DNA of 64,000 nt from Artemia franciscana (GCF_032884065.1 NC_088875.1:44749291-44813290), one strand, 5' to 3'; positions 33,880 to 45,067 are shown, counted from the stretch's first letter. The notes: generated by a model from the sequence alone, not told the origin. A program made the numbers and translations.

Positions 33880-35640
33880 AAAAAATTAAACTTAGCCTAT
33901 TCATTTTTCAGGCACATATGGAGGTCTAGTGTTGGCGGTGAACAGTGACAGTATTTTTGGGGATGTGTATTTAATTTCCTAGATGGAAACGTTTGCCTAC
34001 CCTCAACAATCCTCCTAAATATGGAGCAACGAGATGAATCCAGCAGAGATATGTTTGATAGTTTATTCAATGTCTTTTTTGATGGAGTGACTGATCCTAC
34101 ACTTCCAACTCCTCCAAACAAGTCAAGTATTCAGGTGGGGGCGATGAGTTGGCTCTGACAATCGCGTTTGGACATATATTCAATGAAGACTTTGATTGGG
34201 TCGACAACCATCTTAGTCCTAGAACGCTTGGGAGAGTGCTTGCTGGGTTGAAAAGTTATAACCCTCAATCCATTTCCCTTATATACACTGAAGAGGAGTG
34301 GAATTTGAAGGACAAAAAAGCAGCACCAGTTCCCCCCAGACTTTTTGTGCCTGAATTTAAACTTTAAAACTCTGCCCTAGGCTATTTAAATGTTTATAGA
34401 GCAGTTTTTTGGGGACCTCTTTAATTCTTTCGTCGAGCGTAGGATCCGCATCGACCTCATTGCTGTACTACACACTTATGCTGACAAAATTCCAACCATT
34501 TTAGAATGTCAAATTCATGATTGGGGTGGGAGAGATGGAGTGAAAGCCTTCATTGCTAAAAATCAATTTTCTATTTTAATGAGAAGTCGGGTGAAGTGTT
34601 TTCAGTCTAATAAACCGACTGAAAATCAAACTCTTCAACCCGACTTGCACACTTTTTAGGGTGCACTCTTGGGCTGAGTTGATGGTTTAGTGACAAAATT
34701 GGATGATTTAGACGAACGGAAAAGTGGATTAGTAGATTTAAGTATTGAAAATTTACATTTTAAATTTGGGCAAATTCCAAAAAGAATTTATTTTAAATGG
34801 GGAGGGGTAAGAAATCATTAATGTATAATTTAGCTTTAAGGGATTGTAAAGGTTTAAAAAATTTTGTTTCGGTACTGAAATGCAGTTCTTTAAATAAACC
34901 TTTCTAATTGGGGTACACGTTTAATAGAAAAAGCTACAAAGACACACTTAGACGATTTTGCAATTAATTAAGGCTAAAAGGTTTCCCAAAGTTGATTTCA
35001 AAATTTTAACAGGTAAATTTTCGATGACACCAAAAGAAATAAATATTTTTGAGCAGGTTAATGAACATTTGGGCATTGGTGGTACCATGCTTCAGTACGA
35101 TAGTGAATTTGAAGATGGCGAGCGTAAAAATAAAAAAAGAGTTTTAAATTCAGTTATGTCAATTTAATCTGTTAAACATTTAGTATGGCTTCTTTACGAG
35201 CCTGCCGAAGGACCGGATTCAATTTGCCATTCTTTTTTCCTACGACCAACATCAGTTCAAGTTCAAGTTATTTTTAGCGAGTCTTAAGCGAGGAGAAAGC
35301 AAATCAAAGAGGATTCTGCTTCTAATGTCCAATGTGTCTATCAGTCTGTGGAGACAGTTTTGGCAAGAAGAGCTAAACTTAATTTAAAAACTTTCAAAAT
35401 GACAAGGTAGGTCTTGATTGCGAAGTTAAACTCGTGTGTGATTTGTCAAATTCCAAACTTGTTAAAGAGCATGGAGCTGTTATAGTCTCTTTTGCATATG
35501 CCCAAAGAGATTTGATTATTACTATGAAAATGGTTGAGGTATTTGACACATAGAAAGGGGTTGATTGTATGGTTGCAGTCTTGACAGCACTTTCTTAGCT
35601 GCAAATAAGTTCATTTTAAGGTTGTATCAAACAAGCTAGC
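33880..35640 (+). pseudogene. Decayed coding region of unidentified family
   Basis: Successive plus-strand frames read like one broken protein: 'MEQRDESSRDMFDSLFNVFF' (from 34021), 'DELALTIAFGHIFNEDFDW' (frame change near 34140), 'EQFFGDLFNSFVERRIRIDL' (34390), 'FPKVDFKILTGKFSMTPKEI' and 'YDSEFEDGERKNKKR' (34970-35160), and 'DCEVKLVCDLSNSKLVKE' plus 'AYAQRDLIITMKMVEVFD' (35415-35550). Codon use and amino-acid composition look protein-like, but at least five stops or shifts separate the parts. I recognise no domain. A transposon, an old viral insertion or a host pseudogene are all possible. No splice pattern explains the breaks. Confidence 0.4.
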
Positions 35641-36640
35641 CTATGCCCATTTTACCAGAGGATGGTATAGCAATTAGGACTGGGTTAATGTGTCGGGTTA
35701 GCCGCGAGGAAATTATTAATGGGAAAGATGCAGCATGCGACCATGATGACCTTATTAACCTTAATTCGTCGGGACAGAATTTTCGGGGGCAGGCCCACAA
35801 ATCATGTAAATAAAACGTTAAGCAACAATACTTTCCACCGGTTTGTGTGGCCAATTCCAACTAAGATCTGAAATTCATACTACTAGGGGTGGCATGGTTA
35901 CAGAGAGGTGAAGTTGTAGAGTGCAGATGGCTAAAGGACAGCTTTTTGCATACAATTATACCAAAATCATCAGAAAATCTACTAGTTTTAAATTTTATAT
36001 GTAAATATATTAAAAATGGTAAAGAGCACTTGAACAAAATCCGTTTTTTAGATTCCTTTAGCTTCTTCCCCAGATCCCTTAGTGCATTGATTCATTTTTA
36101 ATCATTTCCCCCTCTTAAAACAACGCTTTCCTGATGATGATATCTGTGGTTCATTAACGTGCAAAGGTGTTTATTTTTACGAATTTCACAATTGCACCTT
36201 AAAGTTTCGTGAGAAAAATTAACCCCATCTAATCGTTTTATGATTCACTTCACAACGGTCAATTTATCCATGCCGAATACAAATTTACTAAGAAAGAGCT
36301 TTGGAGAAAGGAAGCGTGAAACATGAAAGAGTTTATTACAAGTTTGGAATTTACTATTGTAAGTTGTACTTGGAAAGTGACGTAAGGGCGTTCTTGGACA
36401 CTGATAGATAAAATCTATCAGGAATTTGGGTTGGACTTGGGATATTGTTTTTCTGCTCCTCATCTGGTGGTGGACTTGATGCTTAAAATCAGCAATGAAA
36501 AAAAGGTTGACAATGGATACTGTTCAACACCTATTGATAGAGAATTCAGTGAGATGTGGGTATATTTTTCATGGAGCTGTATACTGGAAACTAACTCGAC
36601 TGGACCTGCTGGTGAAAGGTCGAACGCAGTTTTTCTGGAT
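35641..36640. other. No gene supported
   Basis: Short open frames on both strands (for example 35889-36101 and 36431-36640) show no domain. The part before the minisatellite (36431-36640) is open in one plus frame and may belong to the decayed coding region to the left. Confidence 0.35.
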
Positions 36641-37085
36641 ATTTTCTGGATAAGAATCTGGATAAGTTTAGATATTTTCTGGATAAGTTTGTGGATATTA
36701 AGTTTCTTATCCAGATTATTAAGCTAGGCACTAAATATAAGAATCTGGATAATGTGGATAAGTTTAGATATTTTCTGGATAAGTTTGTGGATATTAAGTT
36801 TCTTATCCAGATTATTAGGCTAGGCACTAAATATAAGAATCTGGATAATGTGGATAAGTTTAGATATTTTCTGGATAAGTTTGTGGATATTAAGTTTCTT
36901 ATCCAGATTATTAAGCTAGGCACTAAATATAAGAATCTGGATAATGTGGATAAGTTAGATATTTTCTGGATAAGTTTGTGGATATTAAGTTTCTTATCCA
37001 GATTATTAAGCTAGGCACTAAATATAAGAATCTGGATAATGTGGATAAGTTTAGATATTTTCTGGATAAGTTTGTGGATGTTTCT
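36641..37085. repeat. 96-bp minisatellite, ~4.5 units
   Basis: The AAGAATCTGGATAATG box starts at 36739, 36835, 36931 and 37026. The steps are 96, 96 and 95 bases, the last because of a one-base deletion (AAGTTAGAT for AAGTTTAGAT) near 36955. A partial unit precedes it at 36651. Each unit contains GATAAGTTT, TTTCTTATCCAGATTATTA and CTAGGCACTAAATATAAG. Since 96 is a multiple of three, open frames run through on both strands. These are repeat products, not evidence of a gene. Confidence 0.95.
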
Positions 37086-37169
37086 AAGAATTTGAAGCTA
37101 GGCACTCCTACTAAAAAAAATCAAAACGATTTTATTTTTATAGACACAGTATCTGAAAATAAAATGTTT

Positions 37170-38450
37170 TAATGAAGACTGTCCAGGCATTGGAGCTCTG
37201 CTTATTCCCTAAGTCCATTTTTCATTGCTGCACCAACAAAAAGGCACAATGTGCGTCAAAGTTGTCAAATTGGCACATGTGCAATACACCAGGAATGGCT
37301 AAGGGTATTAAGTTGAAACTTCATAGAAATGTTGAGGAGGATGCTGAACCAAGTCAAAAGTAACTATTTGCATCTACATTGTCAAAAGGGCATAATCTAT
37401 AATATCTATAGTATGGCAAAGGGTGTTAAATTGTAACTTCAATAAATGTTAATGGGAGCATTGAAATAAATCATAAGACACTAGGCTATATGAAACCATA
37501 TTTTTGAAGCATATTTTGAAAACACCTTCAATATCACAGAAACCGCTCAGGGTATTAAGTTGAAACTATCAGGACAAGCTGAGTTGAGTCAAAAGAAACT
37601 ATATGTATCCAGATTGTCCATAGGGTGGGTTTGTATTATCTTCGGAACAGCTAAAGGTATTACGTGGAAACTTTCAGGGAATATTGAGTTAAATGTAAAT
37701 CTAAATCAAAAGACCAGACTACCAAAAGGTCACCAAAACTTATCTTAGGAACAGTTGAGGGTCTTGCGTTGGAACTTCAGGGTGTTCTGTTGGTGATATT
37801 CAACTAAATTAGAAAACATGCCTCCAGATTTTCATTAGGGCGTATCTGCAATATCTCAGAAACGGTTAAGGATACTACGTTGAAACTTTAAGAGAATTAT
37901 GAGGGGATGTTGAACTAAATCAAAGACACTATTAACACCAAAGTAGTCAAGGCTATATCTAGAAAATATTAGGAACAGGTAAGGGTACTAGAACTTCTAG
38001 GAAATGTTAAGAAGGATGGTGAAACTACATAAAAAGACATTAAGCGCATCCTTGATTTCAAAACGGCATACCAGCAACATCTCAGGAACTGCTAAGAGTA
38101 GTTGGTTGAAACTTTCAAGGTATGATGAACTAAAGTAAGACATTATGTGCATCCATTGTGTAAAAATAGCACATCTGCAATGTTTCAGGGATGGCTAAGG
38201 CCATTAAGTTGAAACTTTCAGAACATGTTAAGAATAATCAAAACCCACTATGTGCTTCCAAGTTTGTGCAAGAGTGTATCGATAGCATCTCAGAAACAGT
38301 TAAGGAAAGTAAGTTGAAACTTTTAGGGAACACTCACAGGGATATTGAATCAAGATACTATGGACATCCAGGTTTTCAAAAAGGCATATCTATAATATCT
38401 CAAAGACTTCTTAGGGTACTTATCAGGCGGGAACTCATCAATAACGCTTA
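37170..38450 (+). repeat. Degenerate ~130-bp tandem repeat, about ten units
   Basis: Units share TTGTCAAAAGGGCATA, then ATCTCAGAAACGGYTAAGG, TATTAAGTTGAAACTTTCAG and GATGTTGAACTAAATCAAAA. Anchors 'AAGTTGAAACTT' or close variants occur at about 37310, 37430, 37558, 37765, 37880, 38100, 38205 and 38315. Units are strongly diverged, so the array is old. Reverse-complement units of the same family occur at 43140-43800. Short open frames inside (for example 38191-38451) are not genes. Confidence 0.75.
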
Positions 38451-38860
38451 AGTATTGTCTTACTGCCTTTGAAAACAAATCTCTGCAGCGTATGCCTAGT
38501 ATTACTTATCATGATAGAATTTCCAACATCAAGCTTCTTCGTTATCTCAATGTAAAACTCACCAACGTTGACAGAATAAAACTGCAGCAGCTTAGATGGC
38601 TAGCGCAAATACAACATATGGATAGCACTCGACGATAGCCTTTGAAGGTCAGGTACATGGTTCTCGACCTAGAGGGCGCCCCTCAAGAAATGGAAGGATA
38701 ACTTCTTGTTGTTTATCCGACCGCATCTTCACCGCCTTGCAGAAGATCAAAGTTCATACAGGAATTACATCAATAGAGTAGTGAAAAAAGAGGCCTCAAA
38801 ACGACCTCCAAGGACAGATGGGAATTAAGTCAAGACAAAAAAAAATACAATGCCTCTTTA
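38451..38860 (+). pseudogene. LINE C-terminal fragment
   Basis: The plus strand reads 'LKYCLTAFENKSLQRMPSI', 'TYHDRISNIKLLRYLNVKL' and 'RIKLQQLRWLAQIQHMDSTRR', followed in shifted frames by 'GSRPRGRP' and 'KKWKDN' and then 'AEDRSSYRNYINRVVKRG'. This order (RI..I.YHDRI.N, QLRWLGHI.RM, GxRPRGRPxKxWxD, Ax.R..WR) is the C-terminal end of many endonuclease-RT LINE proteins. A stop at 38637 and frameshifts make it dead. It lies directly after the ~130-bp array. Confidence 0.65.
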
Positions 38861-39435
38861 AAATGGAAGACCTTATTCAAATGCATTTGCTTTAAACAGT
38901 AAAATTTTCAGTTCACATTTTTTTAAAGGTAATTGATATATAAAACCCTTGCAATCACCCATTACCACATTTGTTGCATACCAAAATCGAGTCAGCATCA
39001 GCTTTGGGTTAAGGCAACCCACCTCATAGACAGATGACATTCAAATAAATTATGTTTCATTTAATTGTTTTTCTCTGCCTGACCTTTCTTTTTACACTGA
39101 ACTGAATTAAAATTGAGGAGTCCAGCATTGCAAAAAACTTAAGCACTGACTTTTCACTAAAATTGCAAACCTAAGTTAACACATCTTTTAACCTTTAAAT
39201 TTTATAAGGCAATTGGAGGGGGCAGCCCACCTCATATACAGATCATATTCATTTAAATTTTGTTTCATTTAATTGTTTTTCTCTGCCTAAGGTTTCTTTT
39301 TACACAGAAATAAATTAGAATTGAGTAGTCTAGCATTGCCAAAAATTTAAGCACTGATTTTTCACTAAAATTGCAAACCTAAGTTAATACATTTTTTTAA
39401 CTTTATATCACATATGAAAAGAAATAATTCCTTAC
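38861..39435. other. Intron-like sequence with a direct repeat
   Basis: A ~170-bp direct repeat: about 39010-39180 and 39225-39395 share CATTTAATTGTTTTTCTCTGCCT, TAGCATTGCCAAAA-like and ACTTTTCACTAAAATTGCAAACC boxes. No exon was seen in it. Confidence 0.55.
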
Positions 39436-39555
39436 TCTATTGCTTAGTAGCACATTGGCATGCTGTGTAGAAATAACTCCATTATATTCACGTGTTCTTG
39501 GTGCTTGGGATTTGCATTCACGTAAATAAGGATGAAAATGTGACATATTTTGACT
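39436..39555 (-). CDS. Predicted internal exon of the minus-strand gene
   Basis: The acceptor CTCTTTTCTTTTTCAG is followed by AGTCAAAATATGTC, and the donor is AGCAATAGA|GTAAGG at 39436/39435. It is exactly 120 bp (40 codons), phase 0 at both ends: 'SQNMSHFHPYLRECKSQ', 'APRTREYNGVISTQHAN', 'VLLSNR'. It matches the phase of the exon upstream (39686-39763) and of the exon at 29196. That exon may be the next one or there may be others in the 10-kb interval between. The acceptor and exon start are duplicated just upstream. No domain was recognised. Confidence 0.6.
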
Positions 39556-39662
39556 CTGAAAAAGAAAAGAGATTTGAATAATAAAGTCACAAAAATAAGG
39601 ATGAAAATGTGACACATTTTGACTCTGAAAAAGAAAAGAGATTTGAATAATAAAGTCACAAA
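39525..39662. repeat. 69-bp tandem duplication spanning a splice acceptor
   Basis: The sequences 39525-39593 and 39594-39662 are almost identical; one visible change is T to C in GACAYATTTTGACTCTG. Each contains the polypyrimidine tract, the AG, and the first ~30 bases of the exon on the minus strand. Two equivalent acceptors therefore exist 69 bases apart. Confidence 0.95.
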
Positions 39663-39685
39663 GAAAAGGATCATATGCACTTTAC

Positions 39686-39763
39686 CTCAAAATTAGGGAA
39701 CCACCCCATCCCAACCCAACACACTTTTGTCCAGTGATTAACATGCTCTGCATTTGAATCATA
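39686..39763 (-). CDS. Predicted internal exon of the minus-strand gene
   Basis: The minus-strand acceptor is GCTTGGCTTTCAG|TATGATTC, and the donor is AATTTTGAG|GTAAAG at 39686/39685. It is 78 bp, 26 codons, phase 0 at both ends: 'YDSNAEHVNHWTKVCWVG' and 'MGWFPNFE'. The intron to the next exon would be ~130 bp, or 61 bp if the duplicated acceptor were used. The frame is also open upstream, so an earlier acceptor (CTAGTTCAG, 12 bases before) is possible. The product was not identified. Confidence 0.5.
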
Positions 39764-40699
39764 CTGAAAGCCAAGCTGAACTAGTAAAGGACGCCATATT
39801 TGTAATGCTGTGTATTTTTTTCTGGGTTTTACTGTATAGAACTGAAGATTACAGAACATTACAGGGGGACTTTTTCCAATTACACATTCTGATATCTAGT
39901 ACCATTGGAGGGGGGGGGTGTCTAAACGCACTCTATTATTTCTGGCTCATCTGTAGCTTTTGCTTTCAAGGCTTCAGAGCACAGTCTCAGGCACCAGCTC
40001 CCTAAACCCGTTCACTTCATAAATGTAGACATGCTGTTACTGTTTCAATTTATGGTCATTCAAGAATCATTCAGGCCACATTCGACCACAATTTATATCA
40101 AAGGATTCTAAGCTTATTTACTACAGACACTAAATTTTTTATCAATGTAAAATATTGAAATTAATCTCTGTTTAGTTTATATTCCAGATTTTGAATTTAG
40201 GAGGTTACTGATAGTGGCCTAATCCTACAACAATTGTTTTAATGTTAGTATTTTAAAGAAAAACAAAGTATGCAGCTCTCACCCTGCTCGTGGCTCACTT
40301 GCTATCTTTGCCACACATTCAGCAGCTGAAATGAGCAAATAAATATTTTGGATTTCTAAAGTTTTAATACTGTGTGACTCCAGTCAAAGCCAAAGTGAGA
40401 GCCAATTGCTGCCAGAGCACAATAAAAGAAACATTCTGAGCTGTTTGAAGATTGAAGTCAGAGATTGTAAATAAAACCTAGGTCTCTATGAGCAGGCTAC
40501 TGATATATGGTGAAAGAATGGTTGATCTGATATTTTTATCTTTGATCTGTAAATTTTTTGGTCTAATCCCAAAGGATATAGCAGATAATATAAAGAATTT
40601 ACTTAACACTGCAATTGCAAAAACTGGAGAAAACATTTGCATAGTTAAGATGTTATTTTAGTGACTGCCTCAGTTCCAACCGTTTTTAATGTTCCGAAC
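39764..40699. other. No gene supported
   Basis: AT-rich. Contains a G9 run at 39908-39918. No exon with both splice sites was convincing on either strand. Confidence 0.4.
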
Positions 40700-41470
40700 C
40701 TTCCATTAAAAAGCAAACTTACTTACTTATACTTGTAGCATGACACAAGCATCTCAGCTCTCCTTGGTGTCCAGTAGCTTTGTTGTTGAAGTAAGCCAAG
40801 AGTCTTGGTCATTTGAAAGTGGCTTGATCAATTTGAGCCAGGACTTTTCTCATCTTCGTCCATACTTCTTGAAGCCACCAATGGGGTCTAGGTAAGCCTT
40901 GATGCAGGCGAGCCATGTTTTCTCCTGTCCCCCATGTCATTTTTTCCATCCCAGAAGAGGTATACATCTGAGGGCTTAATTAACAAAGATGTGGCGTGGG
41001 CAGCAAAGTGTTTGACCAAACCATCAGTCTTCTTTGTTTAATTATAGTGGCCAAATGAAAATGCTGATGGCAGATTTTGGGGAGTTCATCATTGCTGATT
41101 CGATCATAGAGTTTAATGCCAATGATTCTCCTTAGACATGAATGGTCAAATGCATTGGGGGCTTGAATATTGGATGCTTTCAGAGCCCATGTCCCACAGC
41201 CATATAGTAAGACAGACTGAACAAGGGAGATATATCCTTATTCTTGTCTGTCAACAAACTTTTTTCTGGCTCCATAGAGAGTGATTTACTTGGTTGAAGG
41301 TTCCAGTTGCGAAGCGATTCTCAACTGAATTTCCTATGTATGTTCTCCTATTGGGTCTACCAGAGAGCCAAGGTACTTGAATCCAGATATCTCGTCTACG
41401 GGCGACTGTTCTAGTAAAATTGAAGGGTCTTGAGAGTGTATACCAGACACCATCTACTTTTATTACTTTT
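40700..41470 (-). pseudogene. LINE C-terminal fragment
   Basis: The minus strand encodes 'DEISGFKYLGSLVDP' (post-RT 'KYLG' motif), 'YISLVQSVLLYGCGTWALKAS' (typical LLYGxETW) and 'AFDHSCLRRIIGIKLYDRIS'. It continues with 'NDELPKICHQHFHLATIIKQR', then a tail containing 'GMEKMTWGTGENMARL'. Several stops are present. The order is that of the C-terminal third of an endonuclease-RT LINE. The 3' end near 40715 shows AGTAAGTAAGT, like the short tandem tails of such elements. Confidence 0.7.
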
Positions 41471-41821
41471 TAAATTCTTTTTAATTCTATCACTTTTTTT
41501 GCCTCAGATGTATTTTTCATTATTTAGCTCATAGTTTTAAATGATTAGTTGCATATCTTATAACCTGTAATTATTTATTACATAGCTTTCATAATTTTAC
41601 TAGCATAACAATTAGGATCAATTAAAACAAATTGTCAAATAAAATAGAAAAATATTTTATTGATCCTGATTTCGGAATCCGAAGAAATAGAATATATAGT
41701 TTAGATTTAATAGACCAGATGTCAGTAGTGTTAACTTCCTGGATATCATATGAGATGTGGGATAAGAAATTGAGAAAAGAGCTCAAAATTATGGTTGGAA
41801 AAAATACTATATGAAGTAAAC

Positions 41822-41940
41822 AATTTTCAAGACCACACTGGCTAAGCATGACAAAAAAAAATTGTAAAGAAGAGAAAACATAGTCAGCTGCCAGGCTGGT
41901 TTTATCCCTGTTTTCTCTCCTTTACAAGCTATTTTTCACT
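41822..41940. repeat. Short piece related to the Penelope-like terminal repeat
   Basis: CAAGACCACACTGGCTAAGCATGACA corresponds to GAGACCATACTGGCTATGCATGACA at 4955-4979, next to the Penelope-like element. It is followed by a hairpin: TTGTAAAGAAGAGAAAACA (41862) and TGTTTTCTCTCCTTTACAA (41915-41933). The open frame just to the left (41632-41814) has no recognised domain. Confidence 0.5.
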
Positions 41941-43139
41941 ATATAAAGTCAAGAATATAGAAAAATTGTGTTTTTGAAGTTTATTCATACATGGCATCAC
42001 TGCACTACAGTACTTTGGGATTAGCCAGCTTGCTTTGATTGTTTTATTTATTTGAGTGTATGTCTGTAAATCATATTAGAAGTCATATTCTTTTTGTATT
42101 CTTTAAGCAATATATTAGAAGAGATAACCTAGATTTTCCTCATTCATGACTTGCCAAACCCTCACCAAATTGTAACTACCTTAGTTTACCTACTGCTTGT
42201 TCAGGTCTTCAAGATCAGAAATCTAGAGCATTAGATCTGGTTGGACAAGAGCATGTGTAGATTGTGTACATACCATGACTGGTATACATAGCACCAAATC
42301 AATGCGCATCTATTCAGTGATAGTGGATGAGAAAGAAGATTATGCAGTTCGTGTGAGATCAATGGGATTGCCCTCAAAAGTACCAAGGGCGGGAAACCGC
42401 AAATGGTAGCATGGACAGGTAAGTAAAAACTTTTAAAGCAAGATTTATTGAGACAATCAAATCAGAAAAGCTTAAAACAGAGGTAGTTACTTTTACTACA
42501 TCCATGAGTATTTACAAATATGCTGACAAAATTGGCAGATCTGTATGTTTGTAGATAGGTAAAAGTGAAGATGATGAAGCAACTCAATAAGTTCGATTAC
42601 AAGCATGTAGGCCTACACAAGGATTGCCTATAAAGCTCATTAAGTTAATACCCTCACAGAAACCTGAAAAAGTGGGGAAGCTATAGACAAGGAATTTCAA
42701 ACCAATGAAGCAATGAAAAAATTTGAGCAAATATCAATAAAAAGCACTGGAAGCCAAAATAACCTCAAAGGCAGTAAAAGGAAGAAGCATGTGAGATTCA
42801 GAGATGAGATTTACAGTTATAGGTCTACAAATGACTCCCAAGAAAGAAGAAAAAAATGAACACCAAAATGATAGGGGGGTAATGCTAGTACAAACAGGAA
42901 TAGTCCACATAAACGTAAAAACAGCTTTAGTCCCAGTTGGGAACAGCAGAACCAACTGTCAGAACAGGCTAATTATAAAAAAGCGTAAATTACAATTATT
43001 GTAGTAAGCCCAATCATTATTCATCAGAGCATCATAACAAGATTCAAAATGAAGGCTTAAGGTATACTACAGAAGGCAACAAAAGGGCATGCGGCCAGTA
43101 TAAGGAACAAGGGGGATGACTTTCCAGTTCATATATTTA
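41941..43139. other. No gene supported
   Basis: Only short open frames such as 42804-43004, a Lys/Asn-rich frame without a domain. No exon signature that I can defend. Confidence 0.4.
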
Positions 43140-43860
43140 GTAAGTTATTGCAGATATGCCCTTTTGATAACCTCTATACACATAGTGTTATTTAATTTAG
43201 TTGTACATTCCCTCAACACTTTTTGGAATGATCCATTTTAGCATTAATAGTAGTTACAATGGAAGTAGTAGTTGGAGCAGTTGTAGCAGTAAAAGTAGTA
43301 AAGGTAGTAGCATTAACATGATGCATTTTGGTTAATTAATCTTCCCCTTTGAGCAATCCCTGAAATTTCCAGCTTAGTTTCCTAATCCATTCCTGAGATT
43401 CACCCTATTGACAATATGCATGCACACTGAGCGTTTGGATTTAGTTCAAATTTCTCCTCTATATTCTGTCAGCTTTTCACCTTCATACCTTTAGAATTAA
43501 TAGTAATAGCATCATAGTAGTAGTAGGATCCATAGTAGCAGCAGAACTGTTTTATTAGTAGTAGTAACAGTAACAGCAGTGTTAATATAATACTAGTAGT
43601 ATGAACATGTTACCTTTTGGCCTGTTAAAATTCCTTCTCCTAAAGCACTGGCATTTTCAGCTTGATATGGTGAGCCATTCCAAAGATATTGCCTTTTGAC
43701 AATCCATATGCATCCATCACATTATGATTTAGTTCAACTTTCCCCTTGACATTTCCTCAAATTTTAACTTCCATTCCTCAGCCTTGTAGCACTCACTATA
43801 GAAGTAGTAATGGTAATGGTAGTAGCTGTAGTAACAGTAGTGTTATTGTGCAAAGTCTTT
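43140..43860 (-). repeat. Reverse copies of the ~130-bp repeat with (TAG)n tracts
   Basis: GCAGATATGCCCTTTTGATA and 'TTTAGTTGTACATTCCCTCAACA' at 43150-43225 are the reverse complement of the unit at 37170-38450. Two more diverged units (about 43340-43490 and 43640-43780) carry 'TTTAGTTCAAMTTTC' and 'TTGACAAT' boxes. Each is followed by a degenerate AGTAGTAGTAG tract (43255-43312, 43500-43590, 43800-43850). The tract plus unit repeats every ~260-290 bases. Confidence 0.7.
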
Positions 43861-44324
43861 TTAGTCAATGTGTAACAAGATTTCTGGCTACCTGGTATCT
43901 TTCAAAGTTACAGGAGTTCCTATCTTTACAATACTTTTTCCATGCTTTGGATGAGATTAAAAATAAAAGGAGCTAGATATGGCAGTGTTTTAGGCTGTCT
44001 AGTCATCCTGATGCAAGTATGTCTCAATTCAGCACTGAACATATGCAAAGAAGTCTCAAGATCAGCATCTGTGGTAAAGCTCCAATTAATACATTTTAAC
44101 TAACCCTATCCTTTGGCAATAAAATTTTATCCAGCCCTATACACTAAAATATCCTCCCTTCCCAACATCAACCAGCACGGGTAAGGCCACTCAGGGCCAT
44201 TGCAGAGCCTGTACTGAAACTTCAACCTGTGACTGTGTCACATGCTTGTTATGAGCTTAGTTTTGTACCCTTGTTTGTTAAGTTGTTTAATGCTGGGTCG
44301 ACTTTTTAATCCGGATTATTGTTG

Positions 44325-44435
44325 TTAATTGTATATATTATAATTTTGTGTATACTTGTTGACTTATTTTCATGTGTATGTGACAATTATTATTGTTAAT
44401 TGTATATATTATAATTTTGTGAATGTTAATTTTGA
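44325..44435. repeat. ~40-bp direct duplication
   Basis: ATTGTTGTTAATTGTATATATTATAATTTTGTG (about 44320-44352) recurs at about 44390-44422. It is AT-rich, with no gene. Confidence 0.75.
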
Positions 44436-44525
44436 CTTGTCAACGAATTTTTTTGTGTGTATGACAATAAAAACTAATAATTGGCTCTGTCTGTTGCATG
44501 TTTTTTACATAAAATGAATTTGAAT

Positions 44526-44930
44526 CTAAAGCTCAAAAAACAGCTTCATAATCAATAAATGAGTGATGCTTCCAAGCAGTTTGTTTGCTCTGAATATTAA
44601 TTGTAGAGAGAATTGTAACATGGTTGCTTTTTTCAAGGGGGGAGGGAGATAATCATTACTGATCAATGTCTCAGGACTAGTAACAATAACCAGGTCAAAA
44701 AGGGATGGATTCTGATCACTAAAAATTCTTGTAGGCTCATTCACAGTTAGGTATAGATAATTGTTTGATAGACAAGATGCAACCATCTGCAGCTCTTCCC
44801 TAACAAAAATAGCCACTCCTCTCCTGCAATTAGAGTCCAATATATTTGAAAAAATTTTGTATCCATTGTTGCTGATGCAACATTCTGTAAGTTAGGTATT
44901 GCTAAATTTGAGGCACACTTCCACAATTGC
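44526..44930 (-). pseudogene. LINE endonuclease fragment
   Basis: On the minus strand 'NNGYKIFSNILDSNCRRGVA' and 'IFVREELQMVA' are followed by 'LTVNEPTRIFSDQNPSLFDL' and 'VIVTSPETLISNDYLP'. This matches the middle and C-terminal part of an apurinic-type endonuclease (GYK.. RGGVAIFV.. ..PTR.....SLLDLVI). The central part with the catalytic GDFN is deleted. The PHD-type ORF at 45854-46215, upstream in the same orientation, may be ORF1 of the same element. Confidence 0.6.
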
Positions 44931-45067
44931 AGCTATGCAATTGTATATCAGCTTGTTATTTTAAAAGAACAGAGGAAGCCTTGTTCCATTTATTTGAAAA
45001 ACTGTCAGCATTGGTACTGATACTTTTTAAAGATGTTTGGATGAGGTGATGGTTTAAAATATTTCAG

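Noticed and set aside
33760..33920. Three close splice acceptors of alternative exons
   Set aside because: TTTTTCAGGCTAYTTGAA is a ~60-bp local repeat; no open, phase-consistent exon follows each copy.
36591..37172. Repeat protein with 32-residue units on either strand
   Set aside because: Frames are open because the minisatellite period is a multiple of three. The plus frame is broken by a one-base deletion, and no start, splice or domain evidence exists.
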